From NCBI GenBank assembly GCA_021029095.1, contig JAJOHG010000002.1:248001-312000 (forward strand): a stretch of DNA of 64,000 bases. The letters are read 5' to 3'. The notes beneath the pieces are model-generated. The model did not search any database and was not told the DNA's origin. It saw only the letters and a list, made by a program, of their open reading frames with translations. Position numbers and translations under genes: made by a program. This document shows, one piece after another, positions 1-11,926 of the stretch (within the stretch, counting starts at the first letter, position 1; each line of letters opens with the position of its first letter). This stretch comes from Phellopilus nigrolimitatus (taxonomy: Eukaryota > Basidiomycota > Agaricomycetes > Hymenochaetales > Hymenochaetaceae).

Positions 1-168
1 AACGATACCGACAACCTGATAGGCGAGGTACAAATGAGCCGACGATCACTATGTTCACAAGCAGGAGCCACGCACTTTGAGATTCGACCCTACAGTGACG
101 GTGGCCGCCGCAGAAGTAGTTGCAGAGGCGGCGGCGCTGCTCGTCGACGAAGAAGCTGAAGTCGACAT
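1..168 (-). CDS. 5' end of an unknown gene, cut by the window edge
   Basis: On the minus strand an ATG at 168 opens a 31-codon exon (76-168) that is almost entirely Ser, Ala and Thr and ends with GSNLK. It is followed by a canonical GTGCGT donor, a 60-base intron (16-75) ending in CAG, and the first five codons (VVGIV) of a second exon that continues past base 1. The splice leaves the frame open. Ser/Ala/Thr-rich starts like this are common in basidiomycete proteins and give no function. The gene lies downstream of the adenylate cyclase gene on the same strand, so its promoter should lie between 169 and 605. The family cannot be named from about 36 residues. Confidence 0.4.
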
Positions 169-605
169 GCTAGACGTCGAGAGAGGGCGATGCCGGGATA
201 TAGACGGCGATGTCGACAGTAGCTGCGTAGTAAAGCAGTGCGTGCCAAGATCACTTCGTCGCAGCCACTGGGAACCGCTGCGTGAGTAAAAAAGACATAC
301 GTAATACATACTTATTATATCATGGTCGCCGTGTCGCCGTGGACCGTGGGTCCATCCGACTCCGCATCGCAAGAGAGAAAATCATTGAATTGTAGAAAAT
401 AAGGCAAAGATAAAAAAAATAACAGATAATATAGTATACATATTTTTAGTTTACAATACTATGTGGGTACACAATAACGTTAAAGCGAGGAGAGAGAAAG
501 AGACGTGCCAGTACAAAAAAAGTAATGGAATGGGTCTACATGAGCAACGCGATGACGACAATGAGATAAAACAGAAAATCAGAGCAGTGAAACCCAAACC
601 CAAAA
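169..605. other. intergenic, 437 bases
   Basis: The stretch lies between the stop of the adenylate cyclase gene and the start of the partial gene at the left edge, both on the minus strand. It is A+T-rich around 300-460. It should hold the terminator of the cyclase transcript and the promoter of the partial gene. No convincing coding frame is seen. Confidence 0.5.
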
Positions 606-3600
606 TCAAGAAACATCCTGCTGCGGAGCGGAAGGTAAGGCGGCTTGAAGTAATGTCAACACCTGGATCAACGTCCGCTCGTCAATCAACTCCCCTTGCT
701 GCAGGTCGCGCAGGAGCACCCGCGGCGTATCACCCATGCACCGCAGTGTCAACATCGACAGCGCACTCTCGATCCGCACTGATAGCGAGTCCAAAATGGT
801 CATCAACTCGCGGTCTGTCGCCTTGTCGTCAACGTGCGGAATAAGCGTGTTGGGATCTGCGTATATAACCACTTTGTCCTGCGGCAGTGGTAAACTCTCT
901 ACTGATGCCACGTTGGACGCACTGCCCTTGCGTGGTGGCAATGGCCGAAGGACGCGCGACGAAGCCAGTGCTTCCAGGCGTACACACAGCATCGCCAGCT
1001 CACGCATCTGCGAAACACTGAACTGTACCCGCGAGCACGCCGCGTCTGGCTCGTCGGCCGTGATGAGCTCGAATCGCCCGATCAGGTCCTTCGGGTATAC
1101 GAGGGAGAGTACCTCCGGGATCTCGAGCCCTTTCATGCGCTTCTCGCCGACGTGCACGAGCTCGACACCAATACGATCGATAGTGTCGATGAGCGCCTTC
1201 GACGCTGGATCAGCTTCATCGGGTCTCTTATTGATCACACGCTCTTGAATTTCGCGCACGACATCTGCACTGCACATGATCTGGCCGCCAGCTGCGCTCC
1301 CTTCAATGCGCGCCGCTCGGTTGACCATCGGCCCAAAGTAATCCATGCGGTGTGTGATGGGGTCCGGTTCACACACAGGCATACCGCAGTGAATTCCCAT
1401 GCGTACCGAGAGGCCACGTTCAATGAGTTTACCGCTCCTGTCGTATGTCTCTTTTCCATCCTCGCACTCGAGAACTTCTAAAGGCCAGGACTCCTGCAAG
1501 AGATCGAGCTGGACGGTGAGACACCACTTGAGCGCGGAGAGCACATTCTGGAACGAGCACATAAACGCATCGCCTTCCGTCTTGACCTCATAACCGCCGC
1601 ATAGCCGGAGCTGTCGGCGCAAGAGCTGGTTGTGTAGTCGCATGGCGGTCGGCATGCCGGCGTTCGCATCCCAAAGATGGGTCGAATTCCGGATGTCCGT
1701 AAACACCAGCGCGACATGACCTGTCGGCGCGAGAACCTCCTGAGGAAGCCGTGAGAGCTGGACATCGCCAATGTCCTGCGTCTTCGGCTTCGGTTTACGC
1801 GCCAGGTAGGTCTCTACCTCGGTAAGGGAACCGACCGTCGCCTGCCGTGAACGTGCCTCGAACAAGCCAGACACACTGATAACCATAATCATAGTACTTC
1901 CGTCCGCTCCATAGCTGATAGCGAAGTCACGCAATTTCTGTGCGGCAATCATCGGGTCAGCTTTCTCCGAGCGTGCTATGTCAACGGCTGTGCGGTACGA
2001 AACATAGTCCCACAAACCGCGATTCGCAATGATGATGAACTCGTCTAGCTCCGAAAGTTCCCAAGTCATAATGTCTGGCCTCGGGTTGACAGCAGGTAAG
2101 AGATGGTAAAAGCCAAATGAGCGCGATACCTCGATCTCCTCATTGACCAGTCCCTTCGGCGACACCCAGCCTTCCGCTAAGCGAATACGAGCAGTCTCGC
2201 CCCGATCAAAAGGCTCGTGTTTACGTGATGCCAGATGCGCTGTGCCCTGACGCGAGATGACAGCCAGCGCGTCTCCTGCATTCGCAACGTAGATAGTTTT
2301 ACCGACAAAGTATACCACGATGCCCGAAGCCCCGTTCCGCAGAATAGAAAGGTCGGTCGCCAATGAGGAGATGGTCGCCGTCGACGTACTTGCTGCAGAC
2401 ATCTTCCGACTGAGGTTAACGCTGGACATCAGGAACGCGTGCATACTCTTGTTCAACGTCAAGAACGTCCGTCGGAGCGCATCGTGAACGGTCTCCTTCG
2501 CTTTATCGTCCAACTTCTCCAGGTGATCTGCGAAGACTTTGACAAAATTCTCGCACAGATATTTCGAAACGCGATTGTTCATTGGTGATGCGTCAAAGCG
2601 CCCAAACATCGCAAAAATACACTCATCCTTCCGGCCTCGGAACTCTGGCACGACGACGTCCAGCATGCCGAGATGGTCCTTCTTGCCAAGCGTATCTGCA
2701 ATCCCATACGCCATCTGATTCACTTCAGAGAGCGATGTACGCACTCGGCGCACTTCATCGTCCTCCGGAATACCCGTAGTGACAGTAACATCCATAAGAC
2801 CCAATACACGGAGTTGACTGAGTTCGGCAAAGTCAGCAAGGACCTTGCGATTACTTGTTTGTTGATGAGCCATGGACATGCGACTCTGATCAGGCTGGAT
2901 CTTCAATCGCTTGTTCCCGGACAAATTAAGATATTTCAACGCCGTATTGAAGTTCCTAGCATAGCATTTAGATTAGTTCTCCATTTTTCGCTTGCTAGTT
3001 ACCACAACGTACCAGTTCCAATCAAACTCCCAATTGTTGATGTTGTATTTGAGGACATTACTCCCGACGTCGAGCACCGTCAGGCTCTTCAACTTTGCTA
3101 GCTCGGACGGCAGTACTTGCAGCTTGTTGCCGTTTAGGAACATAACGGACAAACTCGCCAGCCGATGCAGGTCCTCCGTTGGGATCGTCGAGAGTTTGTT
3201 GCCGCTGAGGTAGATTTCCTCTAATGATGTCAGATTTCGGAAAAACGAAGACGGCAACTCTTGGATGTTATTAAACGAAAGGTTCAGTACGCGGAGCTCC
3301 CGCAATGCTGTCAGCGGATGCAGCACATCATCTGAGAGCCTGTTCTCGCCCAGATATAACCTCTGGAGAGAGCGCGCTAAGGGCGGAAGTGAGCGTATGG
3401 ATGATGATTGACTAAGAATTGACCCAGCCGTGGATGGCTTTCGCGGGACATCCTTCATGGGAGGCGCGAGTATGGAAGTGTCCACCAGCACGAGGTTCTC
3501 CATGCTCGCCGTCGGACTTGGAGGATCATGCCAATTAATGAGCAGATTTGAGGTCACATTTAAGGTCACAAGAGCCCCACATTGCCACATGCTTGCAGGG

Positions 3601-6568
3601 AGCTCTGTCAAACTATTGTTATGTGCGTCGAGAGTAACGAGCCGCTGCAAATTTCCTATGCTCTCTGGCAGCGCGTCCAGTTGATTGTCGGAGCATGTGA
3701 ATGTGGTGAGCAGGGTAAGAAGGCCGAGCGTCTCAGGGATAAATCGGAAGGCGTTGTGATCGATTCGAAGAGTTTCGAGGGCAGTAAGGTGAGAGAAAGC
3801 AATATCGTCCAAGCTGCTGAGTTTTGCATGAGAAATATTTAGAGATGTGAGGCGAAAATGAACAGAAAGAGCGGTTCCGGAGGCGACAGTAAGCTGGGTG
3901 ATATCATTGTGTGAAGAGTCCAGCACCTGCATGTACGGACCAACGACCAGATCTAAAGCATGTACAGCATTATGGTCAGCAAGAAGCTGCTGTAGCCGCG
4001 GAAGTTTTGAGACAAGCGAAAGGTCTGTGATGTTGTTCCTGCGGCAATCGAGGTTGACTAGGCTGACAAGACCAGTGCACTCGTTCGGAAACTTCGAAAT
4101 CTCGTTCCCGACCATAACGAGGCGCTGCAATGACCTTAGCAGACCAATCTCTGGGGGAAGAGAAGAAATACTGTTAAAGGAGATGTCCAAGTCTACAAGA
4201 TTAGTCATTTCATGAATGACGGAGGGCATGGTTCGAAATTTGTTGTTCGATATGTTGAGGAATTTGAGGGAACGGAGTTCAGCGAAAAATTGAGGGAGTT
4301 TATCAATCCTGTTATTCTGAGCCTTTAAACTGGCCAGCTTCGGAATCCGATCCAGGCCAGAATCATCAAGATCAGCAATGCGATTACAGGAGAGATCGAG
4401 GCGGTGGAGGGAGATGCTGTGGCGCACGCTCTGAGGCACTTTCTTCATTGCCATATTCGATAGACGCAGTTCGCGTAATGTTGTACACGACTGAATGAAG
4501 TCGAGTGGAATTTCCAACATAGGATTTCTTGAAAGGTTCAGATGAATAATCTTTTGCGCGTGGGTGTGCAGAAGGATTGGAATCGTCTTAAGACTCCGTC
4601 CCGTCAGGTCGATGTATTCGATGCTGCTATCTCCAATCTGCTCTTCTTGCTAGAAAAGTTCATTCAGTAAACACCAAGATGTCTAGGTTTCTTTTTTAAA
4701 GTGTAACTCACCGCATCACCCAAGAAATTGCTTTTGTATATGAACTTGATCAGAAACCCTATCTCTTCTGCCCCCAGTGTCTGCAGTCCATCAGCAACGT
4801 CGTAACCAGCTTGTTCAAGCCTGCGACGAACAAGATCTGCTGGTCTTTCGGTAGAAGCAAGGACGCGTTCTATTCGCGCAATAATAAATACCGGAGAAAG
4901 TCCTAAACTCAGAGATTCAACTCACCTCGTTCCCGCTCCTTCACATATAAGCTGTGTGGTTCTCTTGTCTCATCCAGAAAAAGTTTGTGGTTCATCACGG
5001 GAACGAGTTCCGAAACCGTCGTAGTCATTGGACACTTGACGACATGGTACGTTCCGTCATTCCGATGTATTCGAATCTGATACGTGGGGACGCTCTGCAC
5101 GCGCTTGGGGATACGTGTTTTGCGGCGCTGCTGCTTTTTCGCATGTACACGTTCGGTGGTATCCAAGGTCTCCGATGCGTCAGAGTCTGTATAATCCGGT
5201 ACGTCCGGTAATCCATCCCGCTCCACCGCCCAGCTCTCCGGGGCTGCCCAGCCGGGACTGTGCGGTTCCTCGTTGGCATTCGTGTTTGGAGTCGCATTAA
5301 CATTTGCGTTAGGGATTGCAGCAGTGGGAGCCGCATCGACATTCGTTTTCCGTTGTTCTTGTTTCGCGTCCGGTTGCTTTGGAAGTACCGTCTTCGGCGA
5401 GATCTTGCGCGTGTCGAGATGAGAGGGCGCGCCCCGGCGGCGGTGACCCGCGGCGGACGCAGACGAGCTTGGAAGAAAGGGGTTGCTGAATATCGCGGGT
5501 TGCATGTTGGGCACATGGTGCGTGTGCGTCGGGGGAGATGGTATGTGAGGGTGAAAGCTACCATCGGACGCGCTGAGGCTGCTCGACTGATAGCTGCTTT
5601 CGAAGCCACTGCCGGGTGAGCTAGCACTTGCGGTGTCGACGCTCATGCCCATGAGCCCACGGAAGTCGTTGCGGATCGACATATCTACAATTCCATCCAT
5701 CTCGTCGAGGTTTGTGTCCAGCGTGAATTCGGCCTCCTTAGCCGGCCGCGGTGGCAACGTTGGCGACTTGGGGCGGTTACGCCGCCGGCTCTTGCGCGGC
5801 ACCGGCGGCGGCGGCGAAGGCGGTATAGGGAGGAAAGACGAGGACTGCAACGGAGTAGGAAGGGGTGGTACAGCGAGATTTACACTAGACAACGAATGGT
5901 TCTCATCCTTCCCGATCCTACTCGCTTTCTTCTTGATGACATTGAATATGTTCATGCTCTTGGGCTTGCGCAATTCGTTATGCGATCCTTTCTCCGTACC
6001 ACTTGAGCTGATGCTCTCGGTGATACTGTTCGACTCGCTCCCACGGCCCCGCGGCAGGGATGTCGTGCTTCCTTGCCTCACCGATACAAAGTTCATGACC
6101 GAGCGTTTCCCGTTCAAAGTAAAAGATTTCTGTTTCGGGAGTAGCGGCTGAAAACCGCAGCCGCTCTGTTAGCAGCATAGAAACAATTTTTCTAGGAGCG
6201 CTCACCGGTTCATCGAGCCACGGCGCAATGTCCCTGTCCTCACCCGTCGTTGGCACGTTCGCTGGGATAGCTTCGGGCGAGAGGTACTTCCATTGCTCGC
6301 CCGGGTCGAGGGAAATTTCGGTAGACATTGTTGTACAAGATGCATTGGCAACGCTCGTTGTTGTTGCCGTTGTCGCCGTCCTCGAAGTATCAATGCCGAC
6401 GTCGGCGTCGTCGCGGTCGTCGACGCGGTCAGTTGTCTGTAGTCACTTTCCGAGAGTAGCGTGACGTTATGCGTTAGCTGTCATTACATAACACATCGGA
6501 GGTCCATTTGAAAAACTCACGCCGTACCATGTCGATGACAGCTGTACTTTGACAGGTTCCTTCAACAT
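606..6568 (-). CDS. CYR1: adenylate cyclase (Ras-associating, LRR, PP2C-like and class III cyclase domains)
   Basis: This enzyme makes cAMP from ATP and feeds the cAMP/PKA pathway. Six exons (6568-6521, 6436-6206, 6147-4926, 4869-4712, 4649-3013, 2955-606) join in frame to about 1881 residues. The order is the one known for fungal Cyr1/Uac1 proteins: a Ser/Pro-rich N-terminus; a Ras-association domain at about 449-530 (YQIRIHRNDGTYHVVKCP); a long leucine-rich repeat array at about 555-1110; a PP2C-like domain at about 1195-1460; and the cyclase domain from about 1515. Both metal-binding Asp are present (in FTDIRNST and EGDAF). The exon junction DWNWNFNTALKYLNLSGNK matches the LRR/PP2C border of the family. 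An upstream in-frame ATG at 6601 would add 11 residues, so the start is not certain. The PP2C part lacks an obvious DGH metal motif. Identification is firm; exact length is less so. Confidence 0.95.
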
Positions 6569-6601
6569 AGCGGCATTCGAGGGGATCTGAGGTTGAAGCA
6601 T

Positions 6602-7449
6602 GAAACTTACTCGAACTGCACCTGGCTCATGAAAAATCAAAACTACCAGAGCACAATTCAATTCTGCTCGTAACATCTTTCTCTGAACGAGACTTCAATT
6701 CTGATCAAAACGACTCGTATGACACAATTTAGTCGCCCAGTAGGCTAGTTTTACAAATTGCTTCTTATCTTAGGAGAAATACAGGCTCCTTGGCACGGCT
6801 CGGTGAACTCGGGGTTGTAGCAAGGTACATACATGCTGTCCACAATCGGACAGAGGAGTGTTCCGAGTAGTGTCTGATGTTTTGGTCGCAGCGCCCTCAT
6901 CACAAGCCGACCCTCGGAAAGACTCCTAGGAAAGGCGGAATGTGTTGCATTGCTACGAAGTTACCCAAGTTTGAGCAAATGAATGATATATACAACTTTG
7001 TGATTGGCGAAGACACTGAGCGCTGGTGATCGAAAGTCCCTTCATGATTAATCGTCCTCCCATTAACGTTGGGCTAATCAGCGCTCGCTGTCCGTACGCT
7101 GAAGTTCTGTTGAACTTGTTCTTCAGTGTCAGTATGGAAATAAAAATATATGTATAATTTCTGTTGAGTTTGCAATGACTCATGCTCTGGGATAGTTGAC
7201 TTGCCTTCTCCCGCAGAGTTGAGCACCATTTCCGCTCCATCATTTGAACAATGACCTGCATGTTTCGTTGCGCCGACCTTCATTTACTTAATTTAGGTTA
7301 AATGTTCCACGAAAGCATCAACGATTCTTCAGAAATTACATGCTACATATGTATGTGCAATTGAACAATGCACACATATTTCGCTCTTCTATTCCTTACA
7401 TGTAATGTTCAATATCCCATCAACCTACAGCTAATTCTGCTCTGGACAT
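6602..7449. other. intergenic, about 850 bases
   Basis: This stretch lies upstream of adenylate cyclase and downstream of the glyoxalase gene, both minus-strand. It should carry the cyclase promoter and 5' leader. An in-frame extension of the cyclase first exon reaches about 6676. Beyond that only short frames without family resemblance are seen. Confidence 0.5.
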
Positions 7450-8279
7450 TTAAGCTTCACCGGGTTTGAATTTCGTGGGGACGATCTCGATCCAGTACCT
7501 ATGGAATGACCATGACCGAATTCAGATACATGACTGTACGCATGTGTTAATCACTCACCCATCAGGGTCCTTGATGAAGGCGATATGCTTCATGGTGCCG
7601 TCAGTGAGTCTCTTCTGGAAAGGTACACCGAGTTGCTCGAAGCGCGCGCAGGTTGCCTGAATGTCATCGCACGAGATCGCGATGTGCCCGAACCCGCGGC
7701 CCGGTTCGCTGTTCCCATTTGCGTACCCTTTGAATTCGGGGTCGGTCTCCGTGCCATGGTTGTGCGTAAGTTCAAGAATACCTGGATTCAAGGCGCATGA
7801 GAAAATTAAGATGTTGTGGGTTAGCCTATGTAGGAGGTGCGATAAATTGCAGTGGTGTATGCGCGCACCTTCGCGCGAGGTACGCTTCTCCTTCTGCGCC
7901 TCAAGCGGTTCTGCGCCGTTCGAGTGGTCGAACGCGAGAAAGTAGAGCGTGAAACTGGAGCGCTCAAGCTCTGGCAGGTAATGAACGATCGTGAGATGAT
8001 GTATGCAGAATCGTGGTTGGACAATCACGCACTGTCCAGAAGTTCCATGCCCAAAACCTTCATACATCGAGCATGGACGAAGTAAGCTGAGGCGGTTCAA
8101 ACGAATGTGATATCGATTCCAGCGCTTACTTCTTTGTAGAACTTGAGAGAGACATTCGGGTCCTTAACACGAAGCATTGTGTGGTTGAACTATTGCGCAA
8201 ACGTGAGTATATGCTCTATAAACCATAGGAACCAACACATTCCGACCTTAAAACTTGCAGTTTCAGCGTTGCGAGCCAT
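7450..8279 (-). CDS. GLO1: glyoxalase I (lactoylglutathione lyase)
   Basis: The enzyme isomerises the hemithioacetal of methylglyoxal and glutathione to S-lactoylglutathione in the cytosol. The gene has several very short exons. The ATG is at 8279 ([11 protein letters not shown]) and the stop at 7450-7452 ([15 protein letters not shown]). Joined exons give about 166 residues, the size of a single-domain glyoxalase I. The four metal ligands expected in the family are visible: His in [10 protein letters not shown], Glu in [10 protein letters not shown], His in [11 protein letters not shown] and Glu in YWIEIV. The substrate-contact block [22 protein letters not shown] precedes the last intron. 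The gene is divergent from the NIPA-like gene across about 360 bases. Nothing suggests damage. Confidence 0.92.
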
Positions 8280-8637
8280 GTTTCGAGAGATGATGAGTCT
8301 GGGTGCAAGGGTTGCGAGGTATTTGTATGCGAACGTGGTGGAGAAAGGGATAGTCCGAAGGACACTCGACGGAGGTATTTCGTCAGTAAGTACATGCTGC
8401 GTGTATTACTCATAATTCGCACGACTGCTAAATCAGTCATGTACAGCGTAATGACGTAACTTAGAAGTCGAATTTGAGGACGCGAACTTCAAGCGTGGGG
8501 CGGCGTCTTTCTTCCCTCGCTATTTTCGCGTTGTCGTTGTCGTCGTTGTCGTCGTTGTCGTCGTCGTTGTCGTCGTTGTCGTTGTCGTCATCGTCATCGT
8601 TGTCGTCGCACACGGCTGCGGCCACTCTTGGTCCAGC
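8280..8637. promoter_or_regulatory. divergent promoter region between GLO1 and the NIPA-like gene
   Basis: These 358 bases separate the start codons of two genes transcribed away from each other, so both promoters must lie here. The right half holds a long GTC/GTT trinucleotide repeat that ends about 25 bases before the NIPA start codon and would lie in its 5' leader. No clear TATA box was found. Confidence 0.5.
8528..8612. repeat. GTC/GTT trinucleotide microsatellite
   Basis: About 85 bases of uninterrupted triplets, mostly gtc and gtt with a few atc, on the plus strand. It opens a Ser/Leu frame on one strand and a Thr frame on the other, neither of which resembles a protein. It lies directly upstream of the NIPA-like start codon and may vary in length between strains. 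Confidence 0.85.
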
Positions 8638-10806
8638 ATGTCGAGCTCTTCGTCTCCCTCCCAGTACCGCACAGTCGGCATTATTCTTGCAGTTGGTTCG
8701 GGTCTGCTCATTGGAACGTCTTTCGTCTTCAAGAAGAAAGGGCTATTGAAGTCACAAGCAGGTCATGCAGCGGGCGAGGGTGTCCGGTACTTGAAGTCGG
8801 TAAGCATAACAACTATCCTTCACATACTTTTGCTCATTTCATTTTCAGCCTATGTGGTGGACAGGGATGACAAGTAAGGATAAATTCAGTGATTTTGTTT
8901 CTTCCGCCGTCGGCTGACGCCACATGCAGTGATGATCTGCGGCGAACTTTGCAATTTCGGAGGTGTGCTTTCATGACTATTCTTCTGAAATGCTTTCTGA
9001 CTTTTTAAAAAGCATATGCATTCGTTGAAGCTATAGTCGTCGTATGTTTTCTCCCGTCAATTGCAGCTTCTTTCTAGTTTTTTTAATTGTTGGACAGACC
9101 CCACTCGGCGCACTCTCAGTCGTCATATCTGCGATTCTGTCGCATCTCATCTTGAAGGAAAAGCTTACGATCTTTGGTTGGATTGGCTGCACGCAATGTA
9201 TATTAGGCGCCATTATCATTGCTCTCAATGGTCCAGAAGAACAATCGGTTTCTACTATTGATGCGTTCAAAGACCTCTTCCTTGCCCCTTGGTTTCTCGC
9301 ATATGGCGGAGTATGCATCGCTGTTGCCCTAACCATTGTTTTCTTCGTTGCGCCGAAGTATGGCACAAAGAGCATGATTTGGTACATCCTTGTCTGCTCG
9401 CTCATAGGTGGCATCAGCGTCAGTTGTACGCAAGGGTTGGGAGCTTGTATATTGACAAGCATCAGAGGGGAGAACCAGGTTAGTCTCCGTTGATACTGTA
9501 TTTTCTATACTGTTTACAATTTTTTTCTACCTAGTTCAAGAACTGGTTTATCTACTTCCTTATGTTCTTCGTTGTCTGCACTCTCTGTGAGTCAAATATA
9601 GAAATGTTTCTCTCTGATTTCATCTTATTTGATATATGGACAGTGACAGAAATTTATTATTTGAACGTTGCATTGGCATTGTTCAATACAGCAATGGGTC
9701 AGTCAAATATATACATTTTATTATTCACAGCTGACAATCTTGCAGTCACCCCCACATATTACGTGCTCTTTACCTTTTTCACTCTCGTCACATCGGTCAT
9801 CCTATACCAAGGCCTCAAGGCCGCTGCCTCCACGATCGTCACCATTGCGCTCGCCTTCCTCGTCATCTGTTCGGGAATATTTATACTTCAGATGTCAAAG
9901 ATCGACCCGCGGCACCTCACGAAACTCGATCGCAAGACGACCATGCTCCTCCAGGCGGCGCGTGAGGAGATCAGGCCGGCCGGTGCGGATGGCTCCGACA
10001 ACGAGCCCGATTCGGAGAAGCTTATCGAAGCGACGGAGGAGCCTGGCATGGACGCACTTGCAGGCCGCTTCGGCGGCATCGGCGGGAGCATCGTGCGCGC
10101 CCGCCGCCGCGCGACCATCCAAACAAATCAGAAGTACCGCAAGAGCCGGCGGCGCGTGGACACCACCGCATCCGCACCAGGTCCGAGCCTCACACGCCCA
10201 AGCACGCAGAGCAGATTCTCGGATGCGTCTACCGGGATGGACAGCGTGCACGCACGCCAGCTGCATGAGCTGTGGCGGGAGGAGCGGGAGGGGAAGCGCG
10301 ATCCAGGCGATAGAGCATACGTGCAAGTCGTGCCCGCGGACATGCGCGCGGAGAACGGAAAGCTCGACAGGTGGCGCTCGGTTAACGGGCTACCGTTTCC
10401 CTCTGGCAAGGCTGGCAAGGGACACATCCTCTCGGACGAACCGCTTGTTTCCTCTCCAGTCGGAACTCCTACAGGCGAGCTTCATAATTCTTACAGCGTG
10501 CATTTCTGCGATCAGCCTATACCGCGTGGATGCACATCGCCGGTGCAGGACATCAACGCCGCGTCCCGCCGTTCTAGCACTAGCACCGGCTCACATACAG
10601 TGGTACTGCCCGCGTCCCCGTCGCCTGCGCTCGTTCCGACGTCGAACACGTCGCTGCCGAGTCTGCATCTCACAATACCTTCTCTGCAAATTCCTACTGT
10701 GAATCCGCTTTCTCGCGGGCCTTCCATTGTTTCATCTTCATCTGACTCGTGTCCCTCGCCGATTCTGGAGAGTGTCGGCCAGGGAAAGGAGCACGAGTCT
10801 CATTGA
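8638..10806 (+). CDS. NIPA-like magnesium transporter (DUF803 family)
   Basis: This is a multi-pass membrane protein of the NIPA family, known for Mg2+ transport in the plasma membrane or endosomes. It starts MSSSSSPSQYRTVGIILAVG and runs to a TGA at 10806, about 590 residues with several short introns. Family signatures appear in order: GTSFVFKKKGLL, PMWWTGMT, GELCNFGAYAF (rebuilt over an intron), VTPLGALSVVISAIL, LKEKLTIFGWIGC, then further membrane helices (YYLNVALALFNTAMVTPTYYV, LVTSVILYQGL). After the last helix comes a hydrophilic tail of about 300 residues, rich in Ser, Arg and Pro, typical of fungal members and probably cytosolic. A large overlapping plus-strand frame at 9668-10702 is a shadow of this tail. 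The annotation is solid; substrate specificity is inferred from the family. Confidence 0.9.
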
Positions 10807-11226
10807 CTGCGCTAATTGTTTGTTTCTTCTTGTTAACTTCTCTGGATCTCGCATGTAACCTATACACTGATACCATTTTGTATTGTACCTTGTCGACATA
10901 CTCATATAGCTTACGAGTAAAAGTTAATTGACACGTCTTTCCTGAGGTCCTGCCGTGTGTTAAGTATTGTTGGCGAAGAATATTTCGTTTCATGGATTTC
11001 ACCAGAGGCGCTAGCCTGATAATGCCGGGCCGGGAGGGAGGAAGGGGGGACGAGTCGTTCAGCTATTGCAAACAGTTCTTCGACGACGTGAATCGTCCTT
11101 CAGCTAGCACGACGTGCGTTTGCACCACTTTGGGTTGCATTGGCAACTTTTTTTCCATTTGCGCGCGCCGGCAAGGGCGCTGTAATGCTTATACCGCAGG
11201 AAAAGGAGTCAGATCGCAAAAAGAAT
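10807..11226. other. intergenic, about 420 bases
   Basis: The stretch lies between the NIPA-like stop codon and the 3' end of the tRNA-Ser gene. It should hold the 3' UTR of the transporter. No coding frame of interest is seen. The pol III stop signal of the tRNA lies at its right end. Confidence 0.5.
11218..11222 (-). terminator. RNA polymerase III terminator of the tRNA-Ser gene
   Basis: On the minus strand a run of five T lies four bases after the discriminator base of the tRNA. This is the usual pol III stop signal. Confidence 0.75.
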
Positions 11227-11325
11227 CGTCACCTGAGCGATTCGAACACTCGCGTGCAAAGCACAACCGCTAACGATCCAGTCTTTGGTAGCAGGCGATC
11301 CCGTTAACCACTCCGGCAAAGTGAC
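11227..11325 (-). tRNA. tRNA-Ser (anticodon GCT) with a 17-base intron
   Basis: Read on the minus strand, a full cloverleaf folds. The acceptor stem is GTCACTT with AGGTGAC and discriminator G. The D stem is CCG/CGG around GAGTGGTTAA. The anticodon stem is ATCGC with GCGGT. The variable arm is long (GTGC-TTT-GCAC), as in serine tRNAs. The T stem is GAGTG/CGCTC with loop TTCGAAT. The anticodon GCT is at 11290-11292 and reads AGC and AGT codons. An intron of about 17 bases sits one base after the anticodon, the standard site for nuclear tRNA introns. Internal A- and B-box sequences are intact, and a T5 pol III terminator follows. It looks like a working gene. Confidence 0.93.
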
Positions 11326-11926
11326 CAACAAATTTGAAGGGTCTCGTTTTCTCACACGTCCAGAGCATCAAAGTAAAGATTCATACATAACAGTAACCGC
11401 AAGAATGAAACCGCACGCGATTATCACTGGAACACAGTTGATCACGGTTGTGCTGTTCCCAACAAGCCTCAACAATTTGTTACTGGATGTTTGTAGTACT
11501 TGGGCATGCAGGAGAACCTTGAAAGTGTACAGAAAACATGTAACCTTGCAACCACAACATCAGACAAGTAAATGGGAAGACAAGTCTTATATTATTGATC
11601 AAGTCATACAAAAACTACATAATAAAACCCCTCATGAGTCATCTAATGACCTCTCAGCAACGGCTTCATCAAGGTCAGAAGTTAGTGTAGCTCCAAAAAT
11701 TGCTGAAAGCCGAAGCGATCAGACGAGTTCGGATGTGTAATTTGCAATCAGCAAAAGACTGTGCCTCGGTAAAAACCTCACTGGCGACAGTACATGCCCG
11801 AGCACAAGAGATAAGAAACACAATTTGCTGACTTGCGCCTTTTGTACACGATAGGTGGCGCACGGACCACGGCTCGCTTATGGAGTCAGTGAGTGAGCCT
11901 TGAACTTATCGACATGAGTCACTAAG
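11326..11926. other. intergenic, about 600 bases
   Basis: The stretch is upstream of the tRNA gene and downstream of the small broken ORF. A plus-strand frame at 11285-11740 overlaps the tRNA, has no family resemblance and is taken as chance. Nothing else is supported. Confidence 0.45.

Noticed and set aside
9668..10702. 344-codon plus-strand frame
   Set aside because: It is a shadow of the Ser/Arg-rich cytosolic tail of the NIPA-like protein in another frame, with no family resemblance.
11285..11740. 151-codon plus-strand frame
   Set aside because: It overlaps the tRNA-Ser gene, has no recognisable domain and no splice context.
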